Assembly: GCA_027257055.1 (NCBI GenBank)
Contig: JAPVLO010000625.1
Span: 558,001-622,000, forward strand
Direction: 5' to 3'
Length of the DNA: 64,000 nt
Source of the DNA: Cephalopachus bancanus
Taxonomy: Eukaryota > Chordata > Mammalia > Primates > Tarsiidae
A program made the translations under genes and the position numbers. This document shows positions 24,891 through 37,480 of the stretch, piece after piece. Numbering within the stretch: the first letter of the stretch is position 1; every line of letters begins with the position of its first letter. The notes under the pieces were generated by a model. It saw only the letters and a program-made list of their open reading frames with translations. It did not search any database and had not been told where the DNA came from.

Positions 24891-27800
24891 TCTGTTGTGA
24901 AAGCCACAGGTCTGTTTCGTTAATTTCCTCCCCAGGCCTCTCCTGAAGGCAAAGGAGTCCTTTGTGCCTAAACACTATCAACACTGAGGTTAGAGCAAGG
25001 AATCATCTACTGTCAGAGGTGTAAGAAAGGAATGTAATCATTCCAAGTTTTGTAATACTTGTGGCATTAGATTAGTTAATGATCTTAAATAAAGCAATTT
25101 GGGGACTCTTATTAGTTCTAGATTTTTTTAAAAACCTCGAAATGAATTTTTTACTTTGTACAGTTGTCTAATAAAAGTCTTCCCATCTTTAGTATTGTTT
25201 CATTTTGATGCTTTCTACAGAATGTTTTTACAACATGTCTATCTTTTCATAGTGAAGAAAATATGCAAAATGACCCTTGGAGGAGAACAAATTCTGTTAC
25301 ACAAATTTTATCAAGTCACTAAAAAGATGGGAGAAAATCTGCACTGCCCCATGAAGGCATGGAGTGGACTTTTTCTTTAAACTATGTGGGTTAGGCACTG
25401 GTATCTGAAGGAGAAATGCTCACTTAATGATCACCATTAGATGATTGCAAAAGGCCCAGAAATACACTGAAAAGCCACTGTAAGACTGTTCAGTGCAGAG
25501 TATAAGTTGGTTTTAGGCAGGCCAGTCTTGGGCTTCACCCAGGAGGTTAAGTTATGCAGGTGCCAGAAAGAGTGACTTCACTATGGAGCACAGGCTTCTC
25601 TGTACATGGTGGCTTTACGGGGGTCATCCTAGGGCATGGCTAGCTCCAATGCCCTAGGGGGTGGCAATCTCATCTGGGTATAAAAATATCCACATGAGAG
25701 TTGTGTTGGGTAGCCCCCACAGCAAGCTCCTGTAACATTGAGGGCCGTGCAATGCATGTGCCAACGTGAGTATTCACCTGATGAGTTGTCGGGAGCAGAC
25801 ACACAAGCATGGATGAGAGCACTGGACCTTTCCTAAGCAACAGCACCTTCATGAGATATTCAGGTGGCAGAGTAAGTTTTATTTGGAAGTCTACATAAAA
25901 AAAGAAACAGGGGCAGTCATTCATGTCTCAGTGTGCCCAGTGTGTCAAAATTTGGCATGGGCTGTTTTTTTAACTACCACTCTACAAGACTCAAAATGTA
26001 TTTTAAAGAATAAGCTCTTGAGCATCTGTGGACCCTCTGGATACCCACTGCAGGGACCAAGAGCTGCACAGAGTAGTCTGCAGCCCCTCTTGGTGGGAAG
26101 GAAGGGGCAGGGGCTCAGGCAGGAGCCAGAATCTGAGTGCTGCGGTCTCCCAGCTACATGCATTCTATCTGGGGAACCCAGACTCACCCTATCACAGTTG
26201 CTCATGTGAATGCAGCTTCCTGCTTTCAAATTAAGATTGTGGACAGAGAGCCAAATGCAGATGCCAGTGGCAACGGCATCACCCTGCAGGCCACACAGAG
26301 AGGCAAAAGAAAAGCTGAAATGAAAGATGTGACATCCTCAATGGGAAGAGAGACTGCTCCTCCCAGAGCTGCCAATCCCAGCGTGGTGACTGTCCCAGTC
26401 CTAGACGCCTGGGCCACCAGGTGGGGTCTAGAGTGCTGACTGGGTCGCTGCCTCTGTTTCCTTATCTTGAGACGAGTCAGCTGTACCACCACTACATATC
26501 ACATGATTAATTTCTGTAAGGTGTGCCCCTGAGTCAGGCCTTGAAAGGTAAGTGAAATACTAGCATTTCTCACGGCTGTAGAGTGTCAGTTTCGAATCCG
26601 TTAACTTGCAATTCCTTTAACATTCCACAAACTAAGTTGATTCTCAGTTCCTGTATGACATAACCCACTAAAATATGTGTATTTCCAGGAAGGGGAGTGT
26701 CGTCTTTTTCTCTTCAAGAGATACTAAAAATACATACCAATCCAGTCTGAAAAACTGAGATTCCAAATTCTTATACGTGACCTTGTATATGTAAAACAAT
26801 GCATTACTATATTAAGTGGATTTTTTCCTTTAGGTAGAAAAATGTAAAACTGTGGGAAAAATTTTAAATGCAGCACCCTACAGGGAATTTTAAACTGTAG
26901 GCACTCTGTAGTGACTTTCTCAGCTGCTAGTGTCTTTTATTCATGGCAACACAGGAAATGCAGAGCGTGTAGCATAAACCAGATGCTGGAAAGTCATGTA
27001 TTATGGTCATTTTCCCCTTTCTCCATGAAATGACTTGAGTGCATTTTCCTATTTGAATGTATCAACTTTCAGCAAGAATGGAATGTTATGCACAAGCTAG
27101 GCTATCATTCCTCAAAGTTAGTAAGCAAAAAAAAAATCCAAACAAAACTGGACTGGGTTTCCTGTTTTCATGTCTGGCTATTAGTACCTATTTGGGGGAC
27201 TGAAACGGTGGCCGTGGCAGTTACAGCTCATCTTTCCCTCAGCATCCTTCCCTCAGTCACTGGACCCTGGGAGGCCTGTTCCTGCCATCCACGCCCTCTG
27301 ACTCCCAGATCACAATCCCACCCACACCTCTCCCCGGGGCCCGAGCCCACCTCAACCCTTTCTGGAGGTTCTGCAACAACACAGGACTTGCCAGGCTCCG
27401 CCTAAAGCCAAGGCCTGGCTTCCACACCAGCTCTGCCTTCTCTGCTCTAAAGCAGCAGCTAGGGGCAACCTTTCCCAAGGCAGGCCCTGCAGAAGTTCCA
27501 GCCCCTTGGGGCTGTGCAAGCTGGGCTCTTTCCTAGGGCAAGGGACCCGCCTGGGAGAGTTTCTAATCCTCTCCCCCGTCTACTTATCAGCTGGGGCATT
27601 CGCAGAAGCTAGGGGAACGACCTTTGGTTGCACAGCATGTGAGTCTCCCTGAAGCAGCTACAGGAAGTGGCAGCAGGCCTCCTCCCCCACCAAGAGGCCA
27701 AGACTTTCTCAGCAGTAGGGCAGGGTTGTCCTGGTCTGAGAGCCGCTCTGAGGCTAGAGACAGACTGTGTGGATTCTTTTACTTAATGCTTCATTGACTG

Positions 27801-28490
27801 TCCATAATTTCCTTAGTTTACTGTATGGAAGACATACATTTACTACAAGAAAATAAGTCTTTCAAAGAGAAAGGCATTAATACCTACTTTTGTTCTTTTT
27901 ATACTTTGGGTGCAGAATTTCACAAAAATTCATCTCAGAAACAATAAATTACAAGGAGAAATAGAAGTTAACCAAGGCCAATAGCTATTATGATTTTGCA
28001 TCTGAATGAGACAAAAGAGACAGGACGAAATAGCTGTCATTCTTTGCTGAAGCAGGGCTCTCGGGTACACTCCTTCCATCCTGGCGTGGCCTCCCCCCGC
28101 CACTGGATTTAATTTCTTCTCCCTTGCAGCTGGCACCATGCTTCAGAGGAGCACCTCCTCGCACCTGGGCAGACCCGTCTACCTCTCTGCTGGGACTCTG
28201 TGGACAGGCCCACACTGCTGGTGCTCTTTCCCGCCTGCGAGTACAGTCCCAGACACAGGCTGCTCTGAAGACAGTGATGATGGTCAAAGGCACTTGGAAA
28301 CATGTTCCTGGTCCCTGCCGAGCCACTTTGGCAATGGGTCCTGTCCACAGCAGGTCCAGACTGGATATGTCTGCAGCTGTAAGCAGTACAAACCCCTCAC
28401 CTCTGCTGCATGAGAAACAGCAGAGATAGTCCGCCCACCAGCAAACCAAGGGCAGGACAGCCCGGGACTGAAGGGAGCATTTGCCATTCA

Positions 28491-28700
<210 letters not shown>

Positions 28701-28724
28701 CTAAACAAACCAAAAAAGAAAATC
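28701..28724 (-). other. CDK6: CDK6 3' splice acceptor and polypyrimidine tract
   Basis: On the minus strand the exon is preceded by a T-rich stretch (TTTTCTTTTTTGGTTTGTTTAG) ending in AG at 28702-28701. There is no competing AG between the tract and the exon. A TTGAT-like branch-point candidate lies just upstream. The intron is phase 0. Confidence 0.92.
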
Positions 28725-29064
28725 AACACACGCTCAAAACCAGAACTCAACACCTGCCACGCTGGATGCCGACTCCTCAGCACCCTAGGGAGTGCTGGGC
28801 ACATGCAGGCATTTGACAGGCACTGGCCAGTGATGGAGTCTGTTGCCCCCAACTTTCCACTCTCCCCTGCTCAAGCTTTAGATGGCATGGGGAATGTTCT
28901 GGAAGGATACATGCTAAACTGGGGTAAGCAGTTAATGGCGGGGAGAGGAAGCAGGAAGGGGAAGAGGGGGCAAGTTTTACTTGGTATTCTTCTATACTGT
29001 TTTTAGATGTTATTTCAACAATTAAAATCCATCAAATAATATTATTACTAATTGTGGCTATTTC

Positions 29065-29280
29065 TATAGCACCTAATACTCAGCACTATTCTAAGCATCT
29101 TCCACTTAGTAGCTCATTTAATCCACATCACAGTGTTGAGGTAATTAATATCATCACACCCAAAACTGGTACACAGAAGTACAGTAGGCAATTAGCCCAA
29201 AGATATGACAGCAGCAAGAGAGGGCGATTAACACTCTCTTGAGAGTGTTAACAGACTCTTGGTTCAAACCAGAGTGTAGA
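29065..29280 (-). mobile_element. MIR/L2-type relic
   Basis: The order CACTATTCTAAGCATCTTCC, TAGCTCATTTAATCCACATC, GGTACACAGAAGTACAGTAG and TGGTTCAAACCAGAGTG matches a reversed MIR or L2 tail. It contains the 24-nt palindrome listed separately. Confidence 0.6.
29228..29251. repeat. Perfect 24-nt palindrome
   Basis: The arms TTAACACTCTC and GAGAGTGTTAA are exact reverse complements separated by TT, giving an 11-bp stem with a 2-nt centre. It lies inside a decayed MIR/L2 relic about 530 nt upstream of the CDK6 exon on the transcribed strand. Confidence 0.95.
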
Positions 29281-29334
29281 AACACTGGATTCCAACCTCC
29301 AACGTACTTCTTTGTCAGGCCAATGAACAAACAG

Positions 29335-29495
29335 GTATATAAAATGAGGCAAGTTATTTAACCTCACTAAGCCTTAGCTTCTCCATCTGTACAATGGCAA
29401 AGTAACACACCCACCTCATGGGATCACTTCCTGTGAAGCACTTGGCAAAATAGTAAATACTCAGTGAATGGCAGCTCCTGTTGTTACTATGAACC
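29335..29495 (+). mobile_element. MIR SINE relic
   Basis: AGGCAAGTTATTTAACCTCA, then TTCTCCATCTGTACAATGGC and GCACTTGGCAAAATAGTAAA with CTCAGTGAATG, are the successive MIR landmarks in sense order. Confidence 0.75.
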
Positions 29496-29904
29496 AGCAA
29501 GGGGCAGGGGAGGCATTCAGAACATCAGACCTTTTACCAATTTCAGGACCAATAAAATTAGACACAAGGCACAACACTCAGAAACAGTGTCAAAGCAGGA
29601 ACATAAGGCACTGGCCATGATAGTATGATCCTCTGAAATCTGGGGTTAATAAGTGACCATCCTCCCAAGCATTATGAGTTATGAGTGTGGTGTGCAAGGG
29701 ATTATGGAACTGTTCTGTTCACATAGGGCTGGAACAATGAGGTGGCACCACCATAGACCGCAGAGCCAGAAGGGCTGTGAGGATGTCCTGCCATCCATGG
29801 GACACTCAGCCCTCTCTGGGAGAGCACGTCTAGTTACTGGGTCATGATTCTGGTTCTTCCTTTAGTGTTGCGGATTTTGACTTTACATTCTAGCTTGTTG
29901 AAAA

Positions 29905-30072
29905 CCAAAGCCTTAGTTTTTCCGTCTATAAAATGGAAAAAAGTAGCAATGACTTTTCATAATTTTAGGTGCCTGAGGGTGTTTAAATGAAGTAATGTAT
30001 GCAAAGTGTTAGTGCAGATTCTGGCATTCGGTAAGCAGTCAACAGATAGGATAATTATTAGGATAATTATTG
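29905..30072 (+). mobile_element. MIR SINE relic
   Basis: TTTTTCCGTCTATAAAATGG, then GGGTGTTTAAATGAAGTAAT, GCAAAGTGTTAGTGCAGATT and CTGGCATTCGGTAAGCAGTC follow the 3' half of MIR in order. Confidence 0.7.
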
Positions 30073-32073
30073 CCAAGATAAGTGTCCTGATTCCTGGAAA
30101 AGACATTCACAAACAACAGTAAGAAAACGTGGCCATGGTGAGCAAAGCACTAAGTGGGTCACACGATGACAGGTGTGCTAGAATCATTTTAAGGTCCCTG
30201 AAGTGGAGATCCTGGCCAGGATACTCTAAGCCTCCCATGGCGAAAGCCCTGCAGGAGATGGTGTTTGTGAGGGAAGGCCCTTCAAGACTGGAAACTGCAG
30301 GTCTGAGATGGCGGTGAAGACATAGGACTGGGAACATGCATCATGAAGTGTAGGCAAGTTGTCTTCTGCTGAGACAAACGGGTCTTCCTAGAAGCACGTA
30401 CACACGACTTGAAAGCATTGAACTGTAAAGAGCACAGCCAACCCATAGCAACATGGAACCGCTTGTCATTGCTTCCTGTGCCCTGAGCACCCCACGCAGA
30501 ATGGCAGAGAAGAAATCGGTGGCTACATTGCAGCAAACAATTTGTGCAGCCAGTTAGCAGCACAAACTTTGAAAAATCTTAATTAATACTGAGGCCTACC
30601 TAAGTTTATAAAAAGCCTGAACTGCAGAGGAAAAAAAAGCCAAAACAAAAAACTATATTGCTTTTACTTGTTAGCCCAGACAACATCTTACTCAACTATA
30701 AAATTGATAAAATATATACATACATGCTTACTGCAGAAACTTATTTCTTTTAAATACAAAAAAGAAAAATTGCTCAAAATCCCAGTATTCAGACAACAGA
30801 GAAAATTTCACTGTTAAAATATGTTAGTGAGTCTTTCTAGTCTATCCTCAAAAAGTTACATATATTTGTATGCAGAATATATATTTTTTAAAAAGGTTAC
30901 AATTCTGTACACATTCTCTTGTAACTATTTTAAAAAACATTTAACAATTCATTGTCAATCTTTTGCCACTTCCACAAAATTCTTGTAATGTGTGAAGTTA
31001 AATGACAGCATGGTTTTGCTCCCTGGATATGCCATGATCCCTGTGATTTGGTTTTAGCTTTGTTATTTTGGCCCGTATTCTACAGGTGGAGTTGTCTTTT
31101 GTTTAAAGGCCAGAGTAGATAAAATGGAGTGGTACAAATCCCACGGCTGCACGAACTCTGGTTCCCTGTAATGGAGTCTGTAGGCATGGATGGGCTCTAC
31201 TTAAAGATGACCCTTCTTTAGCTCGTAGTAGGTCATTTTCACATTTTTTTGGTTAGCAAACCGAGTTTTCTTTTAAACCTCCAATAGCTAGATACAGACT
31301 AATGACTTAACGCCCTCAGCCGTTTGGCTAGGAGTTGGGCTGTGAACATAAGCCGGTCCTGAGCACGGCTGGGTAATCCCTCAGTCTTCATCCAGCTGTC
31401 GCCGGGTGCCTGACCTTCAAGGTGAGGTGCGCCCGGCCATGTCAGGACCCTGGTCCCTCTCACATACGCACAAGACATGGTCCCAGTGCCAGAGAAGTGG
31501 TCCATAAACAGACCACAACCTGAGAGAGGCGGAGAACACCTTTCCCTCAGAGTAGTAGAAGGGTCTGACCTAAGACATTTCAAAGGACTCTCCACTTCAG
31601 CTGATCACTGTTCCATCTCAGCATATGGTGTCTGAGACAGCTCTTAAATTAGCTCCTCAAGATTTTATCTAGACTGATCTGCCCCAGATAGGTCTCAAAC
31701 ATTTCACAGTAGCTCTAGTGAGGCAATGCAGTGAGACTGCAGATGCTGCCAGTTAAGTTCTTTCAGTTAAACAGATTTGAAAGCTTCCCTTTTTACGCCA
31801 GAAAGCACAGTTCTGGTATACGAGGCATGAACGTCTCGTCAAACCTGTGAGAAGGAGTCACGTGGCGCCTACTCCTCTGAAAGCATGTGAAGCACATGTT
31901 TCCACAGGACGCGGTAGTGAGGATACCTCCGAGTTGTTTAGGTGGGGCCAAGGTGAACTTGCCAAGTCCCCTCAAGACTCAGGACTAGCCTGAATGCCAG
32001 AAACTCTACAGTCTTGTGACTGTTTTAGGCATTCTAGAGCTCTAATCTTATTTCTTTAAAACCAAGACAAACA

Positions 32074-32179
32074 AGTGATCACAGCTCACCACAGCCTCGA
32101 CCTCCTGGGCTCAGGCAATCCTCCTGCCTCAGTCTCCCAAAGTGTTAGCATTACAGGCGTGAGCTACCATGCCCGGCCA
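32074..32179 (-). mobile_element. Alu fragment, antisense
   Basis: AGTGATCACAGCTCACCACA, CCTCGACCTCCTGGGCTCAG and GCGTGAGCTACCATGCCCGG mark the complement of an Alu monomer lacking the middle of the element and its tail. Confidence 0.85.
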
Positions 32180-32807
32180 GATCCAAAAGATTTAAAGAAC
32201 CTGCTTTAACCCTTCTCGATTAGTCCTTGGGCCTTATTTTCTAACTACAAAAAATAGGACAGACTCCAAAAGATAACGAAAAACACCCAATGTGTACCAT
32301 GTAATAAATCACATAAATGGCAGCTCTCAGTGGACAGTTCTGGGTATTTGGAAATACCAGGCTAATTGGAGAGATCTGTTCACAACCTGAAAGTGTCAGC
32401 ACAAAAAATGTGCACCAATTTTTTATTTATTTAAAAACTGAAAACAAGATGTGTGCAACTTGTAGACAAGGATGATCTTTTGTCTCCTTGTAATCTACAA
32501 ATCACAATCCAAGTGTCACAGCAACATCCTCATGGTGGTTTGTTTCCTGTGAAGGGTGCTAGAAGTGTCTACAGGCTGAAATCTGGCACCACACCCAGCT
32601 TACTCGACGTCCACACCTCATGCGTTACTTCAAGATGCGACAGGGCTCCCATTTGCCCTCACCCATCAACTCTCAACTGTAACAAGGAGCTTCAAAGACT
32701 GTTTATAAGTGGGAGTCCCCTCCTTCTGGCTGTTGTCCTCAGGAGGACCCAGAATTACAAAGGGCAAAACAAATTTGGAGTCAGCAGTTCCTTAACACTT
32801 TCAGATC

Positions 32808-32997
32808 CGGCCAGGAGTGGTAGCTCACACATGTAATCCTGGCAGTTTGGGAAGCTGGGACAGGAGGACCGCCTGAGCCCAAGAGGTTGAAGATGCTGTG
32901 GTGAGCTGTGATCATGCCACAATGCACTCCAACCCGGGCAACTGAGCAAGAACTTGACTCAAAAACAAAACAAAATAAGATAAAAAAAAAACAAACC
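32808..32997 (+). mobile_element. Internally deleted Alu, effectively monomeric
   Basis: A left-arm 5' end (CCAGGAGTGGTAGCTCACAC) passes directly into right-arm sequence (GTGAGCTGTGATCATGCC) and an A-rich tail. The target-site duplication CTTTCAGATC at 32798-32807 and 32998-33007 shows it was a single insertion event. Confidence 0.88.
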
Positions 32998-33760
32998 CTT
33001 TCAGATCACCTGGAAAGTTTAACTGGTGAATTCAAAGCAAGCAATTAACAAAGGATCTGGAGACAGGCTACAGGAGACACACATGAGCCCTGTTCCCAAG
33101 ACCACCCCGGTTGTACCACACTTCCTGTCATTTTGCCCAGTGCATGCCTAGGGCCACATGTTACCTGGGACCCTCAGCAGACATATTGGCCTCAACTGGA
33201 AGTGCTACTATTTCACTGCTTCTCACCAATTAGGTAAACGTGTCATGAAAGTGGTACTATGTATGTCTTATTAATCAAATATATATTCTGAGGTGAGAAT
33301 TAAAGTAATCCATGCATTACTCATTCCCGAATTGCCGATAATGATGAGAAGGTAAATAATCAGTCTCAGCTGACCGGAAATAAAAAAAATAACAACTCAT
33401 TTCTGCCATGCCTGAAAACACTGCTGGCATCTGAGGGAGATGTCGTAACTTAAATGAGCAGCACAGAAGACATCGCAACCTCTCCACAGTGGCCACTGCC
33501 AGCCCACTGTGGAAAATTGCCAGGAACCGGAACCGCAAATAAGCCATGGCCATCATACGCCTTCAGGGCAGGAGGTGCGTGGCGCTGCAGGAATAGCAAA
33601 AAGGCATGAAGCGCCAGGCCCAGGCTGCAGGTCACTGACCCGGACAGTTGCCACTCTACTCACAGCTCTCTGACGCTTTCAAATACACTTGACAGCCTGC
33701 AGCCAGTTCCTCGCTTCAAAACTTACTATTCTTTAATGAAATTCTAACAATGTGCTTTCT

Positions 33761-34048
33761 TTTTTATTTTGAGACAGAGTCTTACTGTCACTCACTCTCA
33801 AGTGCAGTGGCACGATCACGGCTTACCGCGGCCTCAAACTCCTAGGTTTAAGTGATCCTTCTGCCTCAGTCTCCCAAATAGGTGGGACTATAGGCATGCA
33901 CCATTACACTTGGCTAGTGTTTCCATTTTTTGCAGAGACAGGGTCTTGCTTTGTTGTCCAGGCTGGTCTTGAACACCTGGTCTCAAGCAGTCCTCCCACC
34001 TTGGCCTCCCCAAGTGCTGGGATTACAGGTGTGAGCTGCCACTCCAGC
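33761..34048 (-). mobile_element. Dimeric Alu, antisense, old subfamily
   Basis: GAGACAGAGTCTTACTGTCA through GCAGAGACAGGGTCTTGC to GATTACAGGTGTGAGCTGCC gives the full antisense dimer. An imperfect target-site duplication, (C)TAACA(ATG)TGCTTTCT, flanks it. Confidence 0.9.
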
Positions 34049-35343
34049 CTAACATGCTTTCTAACATGGCTACACGTGGACAAATCCTTGTCATCCTTCC
34101 CCACTCTTTCTCTCCTTTCCCTCTGAGACTCTTTCCTCACTCCACACTTCCCTCCTCTCTACACGTGGCAGTGTTAGAGAAGCTATTTTCCTCCAAGCAG
34201 AGGGAATGGTACTGGACGGCAATCACACATCCCCCAGTGAGAAGCTGACCCCAGGGTGAACATGAGTCCAGTGCTCATGGGCAAGCGGGCCTGAGATGTC
34301 AGAAAGACTGTCCTCTGGACAAGAGGGGCGAGGGAAATGCTGCCTGGACTGCCTCCTCGGCCCCCAGATCCTCATAGCTCATAGGGCACAGCCGGCTGGA
34401 GACGGAGGGTACGGCCTCCTGGAGACAGAGAGCAGCAGCGTCTGCACAGGTGGCTGGGGTGAGGAGGTAGAGTCTGTCTTGGCGGCATCACTGAACAGCT
34501 ATTCAACGCCAGGGCAGCCAACTCCAGCCTTGGGTCAGGGAAGCATCCCAGCCCTTACCAAATCCCTCCTCGGTGAATGTTCTGGAATTCACAGCTGAAA
34601 ACTATTCTAGCAAATCCAACTTAAGTGGAATTGTGCTAACAGAAACCTGTTGAGAATGGTGCCGCCTGTTCACCCCTCAGCCCTAGCTGGGGCCTGTATG
34701 CTCTTTTCTTGTGACCAATGACCCCGTGACAGTGGATGCTCCCTTCCCTGCGATGTGCGTGCCTATTTCCACTCAGCCCTTCTGTTTCCTTGCTCTCTCC
34801 ATCCCTTCAGTTCCTTGGGGACCACGGCTCAGCCTCCACGCCACTCTCATCCTCTTCCTCATGATGCCAGAGTCCTCGGATGACCTGGCTCTCACTTCAG
34901 TCATGGACTTGGACTTCCTGAGCCCCATCCCACTCTGCTGTCCACCTGACATGTGCATGGGCAGTTGTCCTCTGTGCTGTAGGCGGAATGTGGATACACA
35001 CAGCTTGTAATTGTTGTCTCCACGGCACGCCGCACACACATTTGACAGGAGATCCAGCCATAGCACAGATCTACAGCTTGATTTTTAAGTGATTGGGGCC
35101 TAGTCTACTTATATGTCTATACCATCTTTAGCCAAAGGTGTCAAACACTCATTGACTTAACTGCGGATTTTAAGTGCTACTTTTATATAGGTCTAAATTA
35201 CTCAAACTTGTTTCTGTACTTTTACTCTTCTGTCTCTGTTGAGAGCACTCCTCTCCTTTAATTATTAAAAATTTTGAATATATCTTAATATCTGGTAGGG
35301 CATGTTCCTCTTTTTACTCTATAAAACATCCCTGGATATTCTT

Positions 35344-35488
35344 TTTTCTAATGAATGATTTATTTCTTTAGAGACCACATCTCATTATGTTGCCCAAATG
35401 GGCCTCAGACTCCTGCTCTCAAGTGACCCTCCCACCTCAGCCTCCTGAGTAGCTGGCACTAAAGGCAGATGCCATCATGCCTAGCATT
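35344..35488 (-). mobile_element. Monomeric (FLAM-like) Alu, antisense
   Basis: One Alu arm only (TAGAGACCACATCTCATTAT ... CTGAGTAGCTGGCACTAAAG). A 13-bp target-site duplication, CCTGGATATTCTT / CCTGGATATCCTT, flanks it at 35331-35343 and 35489-35501, so it inserted as a monomer. Confidence 0.85.
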
Positions 35489-35511
35489 CCTGGATATCCT
35501 TCCGCATTATT

Positions 35512-35798
35512 TGTTTGTTTGTTTTTGAGTTGGAGTCTCACTCTGTCGCCCAGACTGGAGTGCAGTGGCCGCTCCCGGCCACCGCAGCCTCGACCTGCTG
35601 GGTTCCAGTGATCCTTCCGCCTCAGCCTTCCAAGTAGCCGGAATTACAGGCATGTACTACCACGCCCGGCTGATTTTTTGATTTATTGTAGAGATGAGGT
35701 CTCGCTGCCCAGGCGGGTCTCGAACCCATGGGCTCAGGCAATCCACTCACCTCAGCCTCCCAAAGGCGCGGGATTACAGACTGAGCCACCGAGCCTGG
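35512..35798 (-). mobile_element. Alu SINE, unusual subfamily, copy 2 of 3
   Basis: A complete antisense dimer with a perfect 14-bp target-site duplication, CCTTCCGCATTATT, at 35498-35511 and 35799-35812. It has the same diagnostic set as the copies at 12.2 and 49.1 kb (GAGTTGGAGTCTCACTCTG, GGCCGCTCCCGGCC, GATGAGGTCTCGCTGCCCAG, AATCCACTCACCTCAGCC, shortened A box). The perfect duplication indicates a fairly recent insertion. It landed next to an older monomer. Confidence 0.95.
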
Positions 35799-35967
35799 CC
35801 TTCCGCATTATTAATATAATTTTGAACTGATTTTAGAACCATTTTATTGAGTCCTGTATGCTCCAAAAAAATCCCTTTAGTATTTTCACTGGTTTCTAAA
35901 AATTAATAGATTGGTTTAGCATTGGGAAGGACAGATAGCCTCTACAATGCTGAGTCTTACCTCTTCT

Positions 35968-36420
35968 CTTTTTCTTCAGTCTTGTTCCGACACCATCACA
36001 TGCCACTGCTCTGGCATGTTCACCGCCTGCCCAGTGATGACGAGCTTAGACACAGCAAACTCCTTATACCCACCAGCAATAACCTTGGTAGCATGGTTGC
36101 GGTCAGCAGTGTGCCCTCCACGGGGTCCTGTGGGTGGCACTGCTGCTGGCTGCCGCATGTGTAAGCATTTGCCACCACCCACCCCACCTGGCCTCTGACG
36201 GTGTCTCCCTGGAGGCTCCTTGTGGAACCTGATGCCAGCCCCTCCCCATGGGCTGAGAAGCACTCCCTCTGGGCACTGGTGAGTGCCTGCAGCTCCTGTG
36301 CCAAGGGGGCCCTCACCACATGCTGACCTGAGGTGGCAGGTGCACATTTATTCTTCTCTTCCTGCTGGATTAGGCGCTCCTCAGACTGTCCTTGGGTGTT
36401 TCCGGCTAATGGCACCTAAC
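35968..36420. other. Unidentified GC-rich block with long minus-strand frames
   Basis: Composition changes abruptly at the edge of the L1 remnant. Two overlapping minus-strand frames of 131 and 123 residues cover the block (36415-36020 and 36347-35976); the second ends in the peptide VITGQAVNMPEQWHVMVSEQD-stop at the L1 border (written here only in part: MPEQWHVMVSEQD). A frame-shifted retrocopy would look like this, but I recognise no protein and see no clear poly(A) tail or target-site duplication. It may simply be unique intronic DNA. Confidence 0.3.
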
Positions 36421-36594
36421 ACAACGCCTTGTTACACAGTGAAGCTGATTAGTGCTCTGTCTGAATGCATGTGTTATATGCATGTACTTTACAATAAAGT
36501 ACCTAGACACAGACTGTCCTACTTAACATGCAACCACAGTCCATATGATTATTTATAAATATATATTATACGGCATGTCACATAATATCTTGTT

Positions 36595-36715
36595 TAAGCC
36601 TCTCCCTTCTGAGATGTGCAAACCAAGGCCCACAGAGGTTGCAAGTGACTCCCCTTAGATTACATCACTTGTCTGCACAAATTTGGATCCAGGGCTTTCT
36701 ATCTAAATCTAGTTC
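36595..36715 (-). mobile_element. MIR/L2-type relic
   Basis: CTGAGATGTGCAAACCAAGG, then CCCACAGAGGTTGCAAGTGA, CTTGTCTGCACAAATTTGGA and TCCAGGGCTTTC run in the order of a reversed MIR. Confidence 0.65.
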
Positions 36716-37364
36716 TCTCTTTTAAATCAAACTGCCTTTAAAAATGGAAATTGATGTCTCATGTGCATCTGGCTCACTTAGGTTGTACCTATCCAAGGGA
36801 ACTTTCTTGGGCTTCTTTTCAGTAAATTCTTAGTGAGTAACGGATAAGCCACAATGCAGGATCACGGCCTTTTGACTAAAGAGAGACTTAGGATTCAGTT
36901 GAATGTTCTGTCACTCCAGTATACAAACCAAGAACAAGAGTCACTGCCCTTCACTTCAGTGCACATCTATAGGCCACTGGGTGAGTCACCATGTCAAGGA
37001 AGACCAGCAGGTCTCTCCGGTAAGATCCTTGTTGGATGTACTGCACTCCTGTTCCTCAAAGAATGCATAGTCCAGCTGAACAGCACTTGGCAGTTTACAA
37101 AACAAATTAAATACGGAAGATAAAACAGTCAAACGACTCACTTCTCTCCACGGCCCTCCGGCAGAGGCAGGGCAGGACTTAGCACATAGGATGAGGGGAG
37201 GTGGCGTGAGGAACAACCATGCGATGCTGAACATAAGACAGCAGGGCCTGAACTGGCAGGAAGGCTGCTCAGGGGACAAGTGCAACATATGGATGCATGT
37301 CCTCAGAGGATGCTTTCCTGGGTACCTCAGACGGCTCTGCTGTATCCCCAGGCAGCATGCTGTG

Positions 37365-37480
37365 TGACCTTTGAGCCACTGTCTAAGCACCTCTCTCTAC
37401 CAGGTAGCCTCGGCTTTCCACCTGTAGTATGGGGGATAACACCTTCCTGTTCCAAGGACTAAAACAACATGTGGACCGCA
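37365..37480 (+). mobile_element. MIR SINE relic
   Basis: GTGTGACCTTTGAGCCACTG, CTAAGCACCTCTCTCTACC and TTTCCACCTGTAGTATGGGG match the central MIR block in sense order. Confidence 0.65.

Larger units (their letters stand above)
35060..35965 (-). mobile_element. Old L1 LINE fragment, antisense, carrying two nested SINEs
   Basis: Left part: TTGAATATATCTTAATATCT and GGTAGGGCATGTTCCTC. Right part: TTTTGAACTGATTTTAGAAC, AATTAATAGATTGGTTTAGC and CAATGCTGAGTCTT. These resemble the complement of old mammalian L1 ORF2/3' sequence. A monomeric Alu (35344-35488) and a later dimeric Alu (35512-35798) interrupt it. The left limit is approximate. Confidence 0.6.
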
